Notes under the pieces: generated by a model | Seen by the model: only the letters and a program-made list of their open reading frames with translations | The model's database searches: none | What the model was told of the DNA's origin: nothing | Made by a program: the position numbers and the translations under genes | Assembly: GCA_029948255.1 (NCBI GenBank) | Contig: JALIZF010001531.1 | Location: 310,001 to 374,000 of the forward strand | Direction: 5' to 3' | From: Telmatactis stephensoni | Taxonomy: Eukaryota > Cnidaria > Anthozoa > Actiniaria > Isophelliidae | Length of the DNA stretch: 64,000 nucleotides | Part shown: one piece after another, positions 35,140 to 46,391 of the stretch | Layout: every line of letters begins with the position of its first letter | Numbering within the stretch: position 1 is the first letter of the stretch

Positions 35140-35990
35140 TCCTAGTTGCTCAGGTTCACCATAAGCGAATCCTCCTGTGTTTCCAAAGAAATGTCAGACC
35201 TCATTGAGGCTTCAATTTCCAAAAGTAATGAGAAGCTTTTTGATCGCCTTACCTCTGCTTTAAACCAATCCATTCAACAACTTCAAACATCTATCGCCAA
35301 GGCCAACAAGCTTCAGACCCACGGAATCAAGAAGCTTAAAACCACTGAACACAAGGTCTTTAAAAGAAAAGGCAACGAAATTCAGTACAAGTTCAATTCT
35401 AAAATTTAAGATGTTATCAACGATGCCAAAGACAGTATTCAAGCATAAGCCAAAACAGTAGACAAGGCAGTCAAATCCTTGGATGAAGGTATTGCGCTTA
35501 TTAAAGAGAGGCAAAAATTGATTCTTTTGGCCAATAAATCAGAATTTGGTTGGAAAAGAGCAGAGCAGAAGAGAGAGCTGAGAAGGCTACAAAAGCCGAA
35601 GCTGCGTAGAAAAAAGCTAAGAAACCTTTCACTTTAAGATCAAAACCTCAAGTTTTCCCCCAGTGATCGCAAATGTAAATCTGTCAAAGGACGCCTTAAA
35701 GTATCCATTTACCAGTGGAGAAATATTCAAGCTAGCGAATTTATTATAAATACTACTGAAGGTTACCAGATTCCTGTTTCATGTCCTACCCCCTTTGTTG
35801 GGGGTCGTGTGGCAGAAACATCTCAAGTGCCCGATATTATAAACCCTCTTTCAGTGTCAGTCCAGTCATCCGGAAAGAAACAATTAATTTTAGACCTTCA
35901 ACATATTAACTTATTTGTTTTTAAACAGAGATTCAAATCTGAAGACCTTGGCATTTTGTTTGAACTGGGTAGTTCCTCCCATTTCTTTAA
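35140..35990 (+). pseudogene. DIRS-like retrotransposon fragment (gag-like region into the RT start)
   Basis: The open frame 35,146-35,408 encodes a coiled, Ser/Lys-rich gag-like protein (SKSNEKLFDRLTSALNQSIQ, TTEHKVFKRKGNEIQYKFNS), a recurrent motif set of coral DIRS elements. After stops the text continues as [19 protein letters not shown] and then a spacer. 35,809-35,960 gives NPLSVSVQSSGKKQLILDLQ, HINLFVFKQRFKSEDLGILF, the N-terminal part of a DIRS reverse transcriptase. The catalytic RT, RNase H and tyrosine recombinase are not found after it, so the copy is truncated. Confidence 0.55.
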
Positions 35991-35999
35991 TTGGCAAAG

Positions 36000-37500
36000 T
36001 TATTGTGCACATGAGGTATTGCAGTGCATGGGGATTGTTGATTGTACCTCTGTGAAGGTCTTCCTAGTTTTGGACATTGCTATGCAGCGACGGTGTTCAC
36101 TGGACGTGTTTGTTAAGGGAAAAGCAAAGAACAAGTTATTGGGCTCCTGTCCTAATTGCTCCCCTGTTGTTGTCGATTTTCCAATTCAATCCAGAGTTGG
36201 CGATTTGGGTAACTTTTGTATTAGTCCTGTTTTACAGTGCTTGTTTACGCCATTTTGCCTTTTATAATGTTTTTCTAATCCCTTTTCTTTGTTTAAAGGT
36301 TGGCTTCTTGGTTCCTACAAGACTGTTTAAGTTTGTTATCACTTAGATATGATGAGCAATTTCTTGATTTATTAGGTATAAATTTGGATTTACCCCATGA
36401 TTGCTTTTTCCTCGAAGTAACATCTAGCTTCTGTTCAAAGTGCATGGCCATTGGCGTGCATGACCGCGTTAGTTGTGGTTGGGGCCTGTTTGGCTGTGTC
36501 CATCAAAGGTTTGCTTTCTATGCAGAGAGAGAGGATTGAGAAAATCCACTGAAATGACAGAAATGTGCCAGTACTTAACGCAGCATTCATACAGATCATA
36601 TAGGTTCGGCAGACAACATTCAATCTTGATGTATTTATATCTTAACTCATCTTTGTCTGTTTCTCCCCTAGGATCCATGAAGATAACCCTTTGGGACGAA
36701 GCACCTGAATTGAATGGTGGCCTAGCTTAATTTTTCAAGAACTATAGAGTCAGAGATTACAACGCCAGGAAATGTCTCACCAAAACTCCTAACACTGAAG
36801 TACTGCCAATTGAAGAAGAGTTTTCAGTTTCAGAGGATGGTGTTCATTGTCTCGGTTCAAGTCGACAGTTTTCAGATACTTAGCTCCTACTCTACATGAT
36901 ATACCTGCCTGAACTGCCGCAAAAACCTAACCCAAATAGCAATGGCCCCAACAGCAAGATTTCAGAATTGCAATGCTGTTCTGATTATCCAAGCATGCCC
37001 CAGAATGGCATTCGCCTGGATCAAGACAACATTAAGAAAACAACATCTGGCTAACAGCATTCACTGAGCAGTTGCATCAGCTTTTAAACCACTACAACCA
37101 AAGCAACCCAAATAGAGAAGACAACAAGTTAACAATAAAAGCTTTGTACGTTGTTCCTGTTTTCAAATTCAAAATATATATCATCACAATATTACAGCCA
37201 ACTTGTTCAGCCCCCTCCACAGGCAACTCCTTTAACAGGACTCCTGTGGTAAGGAGAGCGAAAAAAGAACAAAGTGGGAGGGTCCTGTCCGGAGGCCACA
37301 GGAAACCCATTTCAGTAGCAATAAAGAGTAGCCTGCGGAGGAGGCCAGGCTATTATTATAGTGCACACCCTTGGGACTGTCGGCTTTAGCAAGAGTTCAC
37401 AATAGCGAGTAGAAGCGCAAACTAAATAGTAATTTTTCTTTCACAATCATATGAAAATCACTCTAGCGTATTTAGTACTATTACACCCTAATTCCTTTGT
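36000..37500 (+). other. Stretch with chance-like ORFs only
   Basis: Overlapping ORFs at 36,077-36,730 in several frames show no motif. I found no continuation of the DIRS element, no terminal repeat and no RNA gene. Confidence 0.35.
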
Positions 37501-37519
37501 TCTCTGTTGTACTGTTTAG

Positions 37520-37747
37520 ATTATCAAGTTTTCTAAAGAAAAGGCCACTCTTGTGGATGCATCAGTACAAGTTGGTTCTTCTCTTCACGAGGAAATTCAA
37601 GCAAGGAATGCAATTTTGGTTGAAGAAATTGACATGTTCCAAACAGAAATGAATGAAGCTGCAGCTTTGTTCAAATTACTAGAGATTGATGAGTGCTTTT
37701 CTGACTCGAATGAAAGTGACTTCTATTCTGATTCGGACTCTGAGTAG
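37520..37747 (+). CDS. Unrecognised C-terminal exon with acidic tail
   Basis: After an acceptor-like TACTGTTTAG (37,519) an open frame runs as IIKFSKEKATLVDASVQVGS, through a helical segment (EEIDMFQTEMNEAAALFKLL), to the acidic end FSDSNESDFYSDSDSE and a stop at 37,747. It looks like the last exon of a plus-strand gene, but I could not find its other exons or name it. Confidence 0.35.
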   Translation: MIKFSKEKATLVDASVQVGSSLHEEIQARNAILVEEIDMFQTEMNEAAALFKLLEIDECFSDSNESDFYSDSDSE

Positions 37748-37989
37748 TGTTCAAACGACAAGCAATAGCGGTAGCTACAGCAGGTATAATCAATTCAATT
37801 ATCTTGAGTTAAAAAAGAAATAAAGTTGTGGCAAATCTTGTCATTTCTTCTCAATTTTCAGTGCACAAAGTGGGCATTTCCGGACTTCTAAAATTCAAAA
37901 TTTCCTCATGGCCCCATTTCGGAAACAGAGGCCTACCTCAATCACTCAGACGCTTATTCAAAAAGATGATGAAACCCCTGTGAGTTTGT

Positions 37990-38345
37990 ATTTCCATCAC
38001 TGTTCTTTAGTTAGAGTATACATGTTGTTTTTCTTCGATCTGGATTTCTCACTTAACTTCCTGTCTGAAAAAACAATATGCATTCCAATGCAAACGACCA
38101 TTGGTTTGATTGCGCCTTTGTGCCATTGGTCGCATGTTTTCATTAGTGCTTTTATCTCAGGTGTGATATAAGGATTTGGTCTTGATCTAATTTTCATTTC
38201 TTTTACGGGAGCATGGGCATCCAGGACTTCAGAGAACAACAGATTAAAGGCATTGATCTATATCATCAAAAATATTAATAAAATGGAACATTGGATAAAT
38301 CATTGGCGAATTTATTTCAGTCATAGTCTTTGTAGCTTCTTGTAG
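37990..38345 (-). pseudogene. CR1-like LINE ORF2, segment between endonuclease and RT (sense part)
   Basis: On the minus strand the text reads NAFNLLFSEVLDAHAPVKEM, KIRSRPNPYITPEIKALMKT, with FANDLSNVPF upstream. This lies between the AP endonuclease and the reverse transcriptase in CR1-like LINEs. The piece with the endonuclease lies next to it in the opposite orientation. Confidence 0.7.
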
Positions 38346-38375
38346 TGACGTAGCATGGTTGTGGTTTAGGTGTTT

Positions 38376-38860
38376 TTAATATTTTGGAATCGTGATTGGA
38401 TCCCTCTATGAGCAATGGAGATATCAACAAACCTGGATACCATATGTTTAGACAGGACCGTTGCATACACAAAACTGGTGGTGGACTCGTCGTTTATGTC
38501 AATGACACCTACAGAGTCGGTGTTATGGAACATATGTTAACAGTGTCTGAAACCAATTTTCATCAACTTTGGCTAAAGGTACAGTACAAGAAATTTAAAC
38601 CATTTCTGTTATCTACAGTCTATAGACCACCAAGCTCGCCAATTGGGTTTCGCTTATGGATTCTCTGTTATTTGGACTTGACATCATAATGATAGGATAC
38701 ATAAATATAAACATGCTAGGAAAAAGTCCAGACCTAGACACTTTGATTGACTTTTGCTCCACTTTTAATCTATCTCAATTGGTAAAAGAACCAACAAGGA
38801 TCACTGATACTTTTCAAACATTAATTGTTGTTGCCAACTAATGTGAATAGTAAAAATATT
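38376..38860 (+). pseudogene. CR1-like LINE AP-endonuclease segment, inverted
   Basis: The plus strand encodes ES*LDPSMSNGDINKPGYHM (W replaced by TGA), then DRCIHKTGGGLVVYVNDTYR, LLSTVYRPPSSPIGF, and LDTLIDFCSTFNLSQLVKEP, ending TRITDTFQTLIVVAN. This is the C-terminal half of the LINE endonuclease. It is 5' to the 37,990-38,345 segment in a complete LINE but stands in inverted orientation to it here. Confidence 0.72.
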
Positions 38861-39250
38861 GTATTTGCACTCAGTAATTGTGTTGGCGACCAACTGAAAT
38901 GTTCCACGAGATTTTAGAGAACGAACATTCAGATGGGCGATAGAGACATAAATCGTTTTCGTACTCTTCTCTGCCTTGAAGATGAAGGATGCGGTCCTGG
39001 ACTAAGCTCTACATCATGGACTAGTTTGAGTATGGGATGGAACGATGATGTTTTCGTTTAACTCCACTTGTCGCCCAGAGTTTGGTCCACCATCTTGTTT
39101 GGAAGTTTTGCAACTTTGAGGCAATGGTGTCGTTTTCGGCAAAAAGCTCCATCTCAAAGCAGTAGCTAGTATGCCAAATTCTTGTAAAAAGGAACAGTAC
39201 ATTGCAAATGGTAGTTGCAGAAGTTTGAATTTTCACAGTGCTCAGTCTGG

Positions 39251-39420
39251 GTTTGATCAGTCAGTCCCTCAACAGCCAGTAGTTACACCTCAGACAACAT
39301 TCCATTATTCAAAACTCCACTTGAAAAGTTTTAGAAGGTTTGATCAGTCAGTCCCTCAACAGCCAGTAGTTACACCTCAGACAACATTCCATTATTCAAA
39401 ACTCCACTTGAAAAGGTTTT
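39251..39420 (+). repeat. 86-bp tandem duplication
   Basis: GTTTGATCAGTCAGTCCCTC begins at 39,251 and again at 39,337; the following roughly 80 bp are almost identical. Both copies are open in the same frame (FDQSVPQQPVVTPQTTFHYS), which may be a fragment of a larger gene, but no domain is recognised. Confidence 0.85.
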
Positions 39421-40865
39421 AGAAAGACAAAGACAAAAACTCTCGAGTCTGGAAGCCAAAAAGGAAAATATATCTTGTTTTATAGCATGCTTAACTGGAA
39501 CTAAAAATCCTTGTGCACACGAACAGATATTTTTAAGGTAGCTTTCAGTAGTTTTCACCATCTTCAGAAGATTATGGTATAATATATGAATTAATTTAAA
39601 GATTGTAACAATAATTATAGCAACCATCTATAATTCCATGGCAAGGTCCATTTCACATTCCTTTGAACATACAAGAAACAACTGTTATGCTGTTCAGGCC
39701 ATTCTTTGAAAGGCTCTACAAAGCTCTCTTTGGTGAAAACAAGGCGTTACCAAAACGTCCTAAATCAGAAAAGATTGCCCTCCTGATATCAGCAGCTTTT
39801 GGTGGTTGGACAATTGTTCAACATATGATGAAAAAACAGTTTGGTATCTACTGAAAAGATCCACAATATCTTTTACTTTTACACTTGCTTGATGATGTTG
39901 TGCCCCTGGTGTTTTATTATTATGTTGTTGACTTTTGAGGGGGAGACTTTGAGCATTGGTTGGGCATAAAGTTTAGAGTATTTTTGATCTTCAGAAGGAA
40001 CAACTATGATAACGCTACCCTATGCCAATTATCAGACCTTCTATTCCATATGAGGAGCAAGCCACATTTTGCAAATGTAACCAGTTATCTCAACATCTTG
40101 ACAGACAAAAAAGTTGAAGTATTTCACTCTAAGTTGCGAAGGTAAATGAAATCAAATTCTTAGGATTATCAAGCAAATTCTCTCAATCTGAATAGTTTAA
40201 CCCATTGTCCAGACAATCTTGCTGACACTAGAAACCTGCTTGCAATTTACACAGAACGTTGTCTGTTAATGGTGCATATTCCTACAAGCTGTTTGCACTT
40301 TGACTAGTAAATATAGCTCCAAAATTACAAAAAAAATTCTACAAATTACCTCTTTCTAATTCAACAGAATTCACTTGGTTCTGTCTTGAAGCCTGAACTA
40401 AAACTGAACTGATTTCAGGGCGTAAGGGCGTATATAAGCATTTAACAACAATACTTTTACAATAGATATCAAAACATGAATACAAACAATGGAAATTACA
40501 CATACATAAAAATACTGTAACAATACAACTAACTAACTAACTGAATGAAAAAAAGTTACATCTCCCCCCTTAAAGACTATTTTACGAAGAAAAATAGCCA
40601 AGAAAAATTCCTAATGAAAATAACTAAGAAAAGCGATATCTAAAGAAAATAAACAAATACTTAAACAAATGTTAATATACTGCAAAAAAAATTTATAATA
40701 ATAATAATAAACTTTATTAACGTGTCAATATGATTCTAGCTTACATTTAAGTAAACTAATTAAGAACACCTATCTACTCAAATCAAAAAAATAAAATAAA
40801 AATAAAGATTCTCCATACCCCACCCCACAACAATATATAATAATTATCTGGTAACTTTTAGAAGG

Positions 40866-41085
40866 CTCGACTCAGTGCATCTACATTACAATTGGTTGAC
40901 CCCTTTTTGTGCTCGATTATCATGTCAAATTCTTGTAGGATGAGGCTCAATCGTAGAAGTTTACTGTTTTTGTCTTTGACTCTGTTAAGCCAAATGACGG
41001 GGTTGTGGTCGGTCTGAAGAACAAACTATCTTCCATAAAGGTAGTAGCGAAGCATTTCAACTGACCATACAATACCCAAAGCAGA
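40866..41085 (-). pseudogene. Ty3/Gypsy RNase H fragment
   Basis: The minus strand reads VEMLRYYLYGR, a TAG, then FVLQTDHNPVIWLNRVKDKN, SKLLRLSLILQEFDMIIEHK, GSTNCNVDALSRAF. The TDHNP and N.DALSRA motifs mark the C-terminal part of a Gypsy RNase H. The in-frame TAG makes it a dead copy. CTAACTAACTAACTGA-type sequence on both sides (40,526-40,545 and 41,164-41,180) may belong to the same element. Confidence 0.75.
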
Positions 41086-41724
41086 AAATAGTTGAGCAAC
41101 AAGTGAGAATCCCACTTCTGACACCAAAATATGTGACACCACACCGAGGGGCCCCCCTTGTCGCTAACTAACTAACTAACTGAGTGAAAAAATGTAACAG
41201 CATGTGGTATCGATTGTTGTCTAAATCCAAACAAAAAGTTTTCATCCAGCCAATAGATGTTGGTACAGAGTGTGATCAGTCACCCATTTATCCAGCAGCC
41301 AGAAAAAGCAAGAAAACACACAGATGGAAGAGACATTCCAAAATGTACACTTCAAGCTTGAAGGAGACGACAGCAGTCTCACACATGTAGTTCTTCTTAC
41401 AATTGCATGCATTGTTTATGACATAATCATGTTAGTTCAGATACTCCGACGTCCAAAAGTAGTAGATACAACAACCTTCTTTTGTACATCTTCATCTGCT
41501 GATGTTTTTTTCCTATACAAGCTATATAATTGTCTAAATTCCAACTGCTTGTCACCCACATGCTTCCCTGTTCCCCACCATTTTGTTCTACAAGCCTGCG
41601 AAAAAATAAGCGGAAACTTTACTGCACACACTCAGATTGCAAATCAAATCAGCCAATCAGCGTTTTTTGAGCCGTGTCGTATTTGATAGTTTATTAAACT
41701 CCAAAGGCTTGAAGTATTCATGTT

Positions 41725-41945
41725 TGATTAGCAAGGGCAGCAATCATGTGGCACTTCGTGCAACAAGCAACAAGTTGGCTACATTAGTGTTTATCTAACA
41801 ATCTACACAGTCCACTGAGTCTGATTAGCAAGGGCAGCAGTCACAGTAGCAATGTACTTAAGGAATATGATCTGATTGCTTATACATTAGGTAATGAATC
41901 ATAGATTTTATGTTTCTGAACAGCAAGGGCAGCAAAAACAAAAGA
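41725..41945 (+). repeat. Degenerate ~97-bp tandem repeat
   Basis: The phrase TGATTAGCAAGGGCAGCA recurs at 41,725, 41,822 and (as TGAACAGCAAGGGCAGCA) at 41,919, evenly spaced. The sequence between is diverged. Confidence 0.6.
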
Positions 41946-42045
41946 GCTATACAACAAAAAATCCTGTTAATATGTTATTATTCACTGTGCTGCTTTCCTT
42001 CATATTAATGAAGCTGTGCTGCTTTACGTCATATTAATGAAGCTT

Positions 42046-42675
42046 TGGCATGTTTTAGCCCCCATCTTTAATGGGGCCAATTTTGTTTGTTTCAAAATTG
42101 TAAATAGAGGTGCTAACCTCAGTTTTTATCTTTGTATATTAAAGCAGCTATGGGCAGTACCCCCCAGGCAATTTACTCCACTTTACGAGTTGTTATTTGT
42201 CGGGCCCCCAGTAAACGAGCTACAGGAAAGCAGCATATTTTGGGGGATCTTATAATGGGAAAACGTAAATGAAATATTTGATCGCAAATAGTGTTTTTAT
42301 GTTTTGTCATTAGAAGTCTTTGTTTTGTTATGGTAATTAATGTATATACAATGAATTTGCAAGCATTACATGACAGTTTCCTATTTTGTGAGAGGGGGAT
42401 CAGTGCTAATACAATTGACAGTCCCTTGGGATGATGGTTCCTGTGACTTTGTTAGCGTCACTCATTCACCTCTGCTACTCTTCAAGTTAACATCAGAATT
42501 TTTTACACACCTCCTCCCTTTATCCTACCTCACTCATAGGACAAGCTAAGGTTATGTGTTGATTGTGCTTGTTGGCGTGTTTTAGCCCCCACCTTTACTG
42601 GGGCCAACTTTATTTGTTTCAAAATTGTAAATAGAGGTGCTAACCTCAGTTTTTATCTCTGTATATTAAAGCAGT
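42046..42675 (+). repeat. Pair of ~103-bp direct repeats 0.5 kb apart
   Basis: 42,046-42,149 and 42,572-42,675 share TTTTAGCCCCCA, GGGGCCAA, TTTCAAAATTGTAAATAGAG and end in GTATATTAAAGCAG. They could be short LTRs of a TRIM-like element or the remains of a tandem array. No primer-binding site was identified. The second copy is followed by an imperfect hairpin (AAAAGTCAA/TTGACTTTT, 42,686-42,712). Confidence 0.6.
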
Positions 42676-42792
42676 CAATTATAAAAGTCAATTATGTTGA
42701 CTTTTATGTTGACAACAGTTTTTTTCCTTTGCAACAGATAAGAAAGTGGCTCAAAGTAACTCCAGTGAGTCTGATACCAATGATTCAGGAAG

Positions 42793-42910
42793 GTGAAGAA
42801 GACCAATAGAGTCGACAGACAAGCAGACCAGCATTTTAAAACCCTGAAGGATAAATTTTCAGGTGAATGGGCTGATCACAAGCTCAGGTCATGGACATAC
42901 ATGGTGGTAT
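42793..42910 (+). pseudogene. Short exon-like ORF of an unnamed repeated gene family
   Basis: The open text QADQHFKTLKDKFSGEWADH, KLRSWTYMV ends at a GT. It reminds me of a repeated cnidarian protein family but carries no named domain. No neighbouring exon could be assigned with confidence. Confidence 0.25.
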
Positions 42911-43607
42911 GTACATATTTACTAAACCCGTGTTCCTTTCTATTTAAAGTTCTTCCAACAGTTGCATTGTTAAAACTTTTTTGCACTAAAATAATGATAC
43001 ATGGTGAATTGCTTTCTTTGTAGGCCTGGGAACACACAAGTCACTCACTGAACCTCCTAACGTGCTCTAGCAGATATCTCCACAGCTGTTGCTTCATTTC
43101 TAAACACAACAAGTAAAGGCAGTGGCAAAGGAAGGAATAACAAAGTAAATTTACAGCGCGAAGCCCAAAAGTATGACCAGTGATAATTTATTCACATTCT
43201 TTTGCTGTGACTATCCAATCAGCAGTCGAGTTCGAATGTAAACATTGCAAAATAATTTACAAGACTTTCGTTTTGACTTATAGATAGATAAGCAAATAGT
43301 TTTACAGTATTTAGATAAATTTGCAGAAATAAAAACGCTGACATGAGAATTACCTTTGATTATTTTCAATAGACGTCTTATTTCAAGCCTGCATTCATTC
43401 CACCCTTGATACGTTTGTAAAACGCATTCACGATTCGCAGCGCTAACCGTTAGTCATGTGAATATAAAAGACTATTTGCTTGATTAACATTCAAGTGAAA
43501 CTTTATTCCACAAAGTTACAATATAGTATAAACTCAAGCGTGACAAGCAATTTCAAACACAAAGAAAACAACAATATGCATTTCAATATGTAGCAAATAT
43601 ATATTAA

Positions 43608-44520
43608 TTACAAAACAGGCGATGCCTTCAGTGGGTTAACGTGGCATTCCCTGTAGTTATCAATGAGAACTGGGAGCTTCCAATCATCGCTTTCATCCCA
43701 ATCGGGGATTTTCTTGCCAAGAGCTTGCTCCAAGACTAGTAAGTCATTGTCCAAGTATTGTCTGTTTACATATCGTATCAGGTTAGTGGCTCGAAGTCTA
43801 GGTCTCATCACACTGAAAAAGTTGGCCGCTGATCGATGTCTTGCCAGAGAAAATTTTTCTAGCTCTCCCACAGAATTATTACGTTGTTTTTCTAACATTT
43901 TCAGTTGTTGTTGAAGCTGCTTTATTTCGGATTTCAACTCGGGATGCTTGTCTCTCATCCTGCACTTTCTGTAATCAGTACAAATAGATGATTTACACGA
44001 AGACTTGGTATGTCCAGGCTTGTGACATACCCCACACAAACGACCTTGAACTGCTGCCATAGGAAGTAAATTGTCATAGCTTTTTTGGAGAGTTTTCATG
44101 TGTTCATCTGCACTCTTTATTTGAATATCCAGAATTTCTACATTTTGAGAAAGCTCATCTTGTTTTCTTTCAAGTGGTGAAGACGGTAAATTAACGTTTA
44201 TCGTTTTTGGCGCCAAAGTCGTGCTTGAGTTATTTGCAGCCTGATCTGTAGTATACTTTTCTCTTACTGAATATTCATTGAGCGGCTTTATTCCCAATAT
44301 GCAGCTTTTCTAATTCACTTTCTAAGATCCTCTTTTCGGCTAGAAGAAGAGGTCTGGAGTCGTCAGCAAACAAGTCAGCAATATCAGATACTTTCAAGTA
44401 CATCAGTGATGACAAAGAAACGAATCCTTTCGAGTGAAATGTTGCCGCTCTCGTCTCTAGTTTGATTGTTTCATCAATCGAAATCGATTTTAGCCATCTA
44501 AATACTTCTGAATTTGCCAT
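43608..44520 (-). pseudogene. SAM-like / coiled-coil / CCHC zinc-knuckle protein, one frame slip
   Basis: The likely start is the ATG at 44,520 (MANSEVFRWLKSISIDETIK). Residues 1-75 resemble a SAM-like helical bundle (FHSKGFVSLSSLMYLKVSDI, ALLLAEKRILESELE in pattern). Near 44,297 the frame slips by one base and the protein continues for about 225 residues to a stop at 43,608. This part has a coiled coil (ERKQDELSQNVEILDIQIKS), a CCHC zinc knuckle (CGVCHKPGHTKSSC), a second coiled coil, and a conserved-looking tail (SVMRPRLRATNLIRYVNRQY). SAM plus knuckle with coiled coils suggests an RNA- or DNA-binding, perhaps gag-like, protein. The slip may be real decay or an error. Confidence 0.55.
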
Positions 44521-44544
44521 TTCGATCACAGTAGGTCTCTCTAA

Positions 44545-44548
<4 letters not shown>

Positions 44549-44576
<28 letters not shown>

Positions 44577-44577
44577 C
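44549..44577. repeat. (GA)n microsatellite
   Basis: About 14 GA units lie in the 5' leader of the SAM-like gene, between it and the divergent HIRAN-like gene; GAGA/CT tracts are common in promoters. Confidence 0.85.
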
Positions 44578-44765
44578 ATGTGTGTGTTTCCAAGGGTTGC
44601 CTAGGCCTGTCATGCTCGACACTGGAATTATCCAATCAGAGAGAGTCTGAATGTCTTATCTTGATATGAATATGTCAAATCGAATCATCACTACATCATC
44701 AGACCATTTTTTACGCGGGAAACTTGCCACATTATTTCATTGATTTTCTTCAGCAAATACTACTA

Positions 44766-45257
44766 ATGCCACGATTGGTATTCAAAAACGCGGTTGTAAA
44801 GGGTCATCATGCATATCAGGACATGGTTGCAGTGGGAGATATCTATGAATGCATTTGTGAGCCCTGGAATGTTCACGATCCCACAGAGGTAGCTATTTAC
44901 AGTAATGGGCAGATTATAGGTCATATCCCAACGGGGTTATGTTCTACGATTTTTCATTTATTCAACACTTTTTCAGGGTCGATACAAGTACTATGGTGAG
45001 TATCAAACAATGAAGGATGTTTCTGCATGATTATCACAAAAATGACGATTATTTTATCTTTATTTGGCAGTGAGATAACAGCTATGCCAATACCGAGCCA
45101 ACCTCCCTAGTCGTTTGTATGGTCTCCAGGCGGTGACATTATTATACCCTGTTACTATCATATTTTTTGTTCTGATGAAAACACAATGGAGATACTACAG
45201 GCTTTGCAGGCAGCAAAAAATTTTATACCAGATGGCGTACTAGAATTACATGTATAA
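44766..45257 (+). pseudogene. HIRAN-like domain protein, one stop codon
   Basis: ATG 44,766 begins MPRLVFKNAVVKGHHAYQDM. The pattern VVKGHHAY...GDIYECICEPWNVHDPTEVAIY and IIGHIPTG matches HIRAN-type domains (GxxxY, E..N..D..A..V, GHIP). A donor at about 44,996 (CTATG/GTGAGT) and acceptor TTTGGCAG at 45,070 join it to CEITAMPIPSQPP, a TAG, then SFVWSPGGDIIIPCYYHIFC and DENTMEILQALQAAKNFIPD, ending TAA at 45,257. HIRAN domains bind DNA ends, as in HLTF/RAD5. The gene ends 23 bp from the convergent DDE_3 transposase and starts 245 bp from the divergent SAM-like gene. Confidence 0.55.
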
Positions 45258-45279
45258 TGCATCTAAAAGTCTTCTAAAA

Positions 45280-45777
45280 CTACAGATATCCGCATTGTTT
45301 ATAATAGTTGATGGTATTATCAATAGTGATACTTTGGAGGGCCATACCAATGGCAATTTTCGTCTCCTCCCTTGCCAGTCTTTGCTCGCGGTGGAGCCAA
45401 GCTTTCATTTGGTTAAACGATGATTCACAGGGATTCAAGTGTGGCAAGTATGGTGGTTGAAAAAGTAATCTTATTCCATGGTTTGCAAACATGTTTCTCA
45501 AGACAGGCTCAACGAAGTTACCGTGATGGAAACCACAGTTATCCATTACTACAACATCATCCCTTTCTAATATCGCTGATCCATCTGGTTTCTGCACCTG
45601 CAAAGATTCTTCAAAAAAATTTAGAAGTTCTATACCATTGGAAGGTCCTTCAATAATGTTGAAGTACTCAACGCTGCTGTATGAAATAAGCAAATTGACA
45701 GTATAATTGACATTAGATCGTATCAAGCTTTTGCCTATTGTTCGGTTGTCGTTGCCTAAAACAATAGAGCCATTCAC
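45280..45777 (-). pseudogene. DDE_3 (IS630/Tc1-mariner-like) transposase, 5' truncated
   Basis: The open frame contains NVNYTVNLLISYSSVEYFNI, the second catalytic Asp in VVVMDNCGFHH, and the C-terminal acidic block in LFQPPYLPHLNPCESSFNQM with its Glu. In the family the first Asp lies about 90 residues earlier (FxDE); upstream sequence to 45,960 is frame-broken and I do not see it, so this copy is probably inactive. It reads towards the HIRAN-like gene. Confidence 0.75.
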
Positions 45778-46057
45778 GCATCACAAGTTATTTGTTCGGT
45801 AGCCGTACGGGTGCCTTTCGTGAAATTCCGAATCCGTTCGGAAAAGACAAACAATTTACGGCACCAGTGGTGAGGGGCGATTTTGTTCTTCCCAACAGAG
45901 ACAAAAACTGACTTACCATACCGGACTCAGTGGAATTTTAGATGAAACTCGCCAAGGCATTCGGCCTTGACAAACCTCACCGCGACCTTTTTAGAATCGC
46001 GTTCAATTTTCGAAAGCTTTTTAAAACCTTGAGGAGAAATATTTTTGAAGTTATTTC

Positions 46058-46391
46058 AACAAGAATCTGACGCCACTGCCTGCTGAGTTCCACTGAACCA
46101 AAAATTCTGAATGAACATGAATGTAAACAAAGCGTCCACCTTAAGATATGTTCTCAGAGAGGTGCAACACTATTTTTTAAAAAGCCCATTGATTTCCGGA
46201 ACAGCACTGAGCTGCATTCCGTAGTTCGACAAAGATCTTTTGCGGAAACAAAAGTATGCTGAAAGGTGCAATGATTGTTGGGCAAGAAAGCGGCAACTCG
46301 CGAGATTCTTGACTGAAATGAAAGTATGCCAACAAGAATCTGACGCCACTGCCTGCTGAGTTCCATTGCACCAAAAATTCTGAATGAACAT
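46058..46391 (+). repeat. Direct repeat pair of ~60 bp
   Basis: CAACAAGAATCTGACGCCAC to CTGAATGAACAT occurs at 46,058-46,117 and again at 46,330-46,391, with three or four differences. The ~270 bp unit between start points may be a tandem duplication, or the two 60-mers may be short terminal repeats. Confidence 0.7.

Noticed and set aside
36077..36730. Several overlapping ORFs in both strands
   Set aside because: Different frames are open over the same bases and none continues the DIRS element or shows a domain.
44549..44622. N-terminal extension (SLSLSLSL) of the SAM-like ORF
   Set aside because: It is a translation of the GA/CT microsatellite; the downstream ATG at 44,520 is the natural start.
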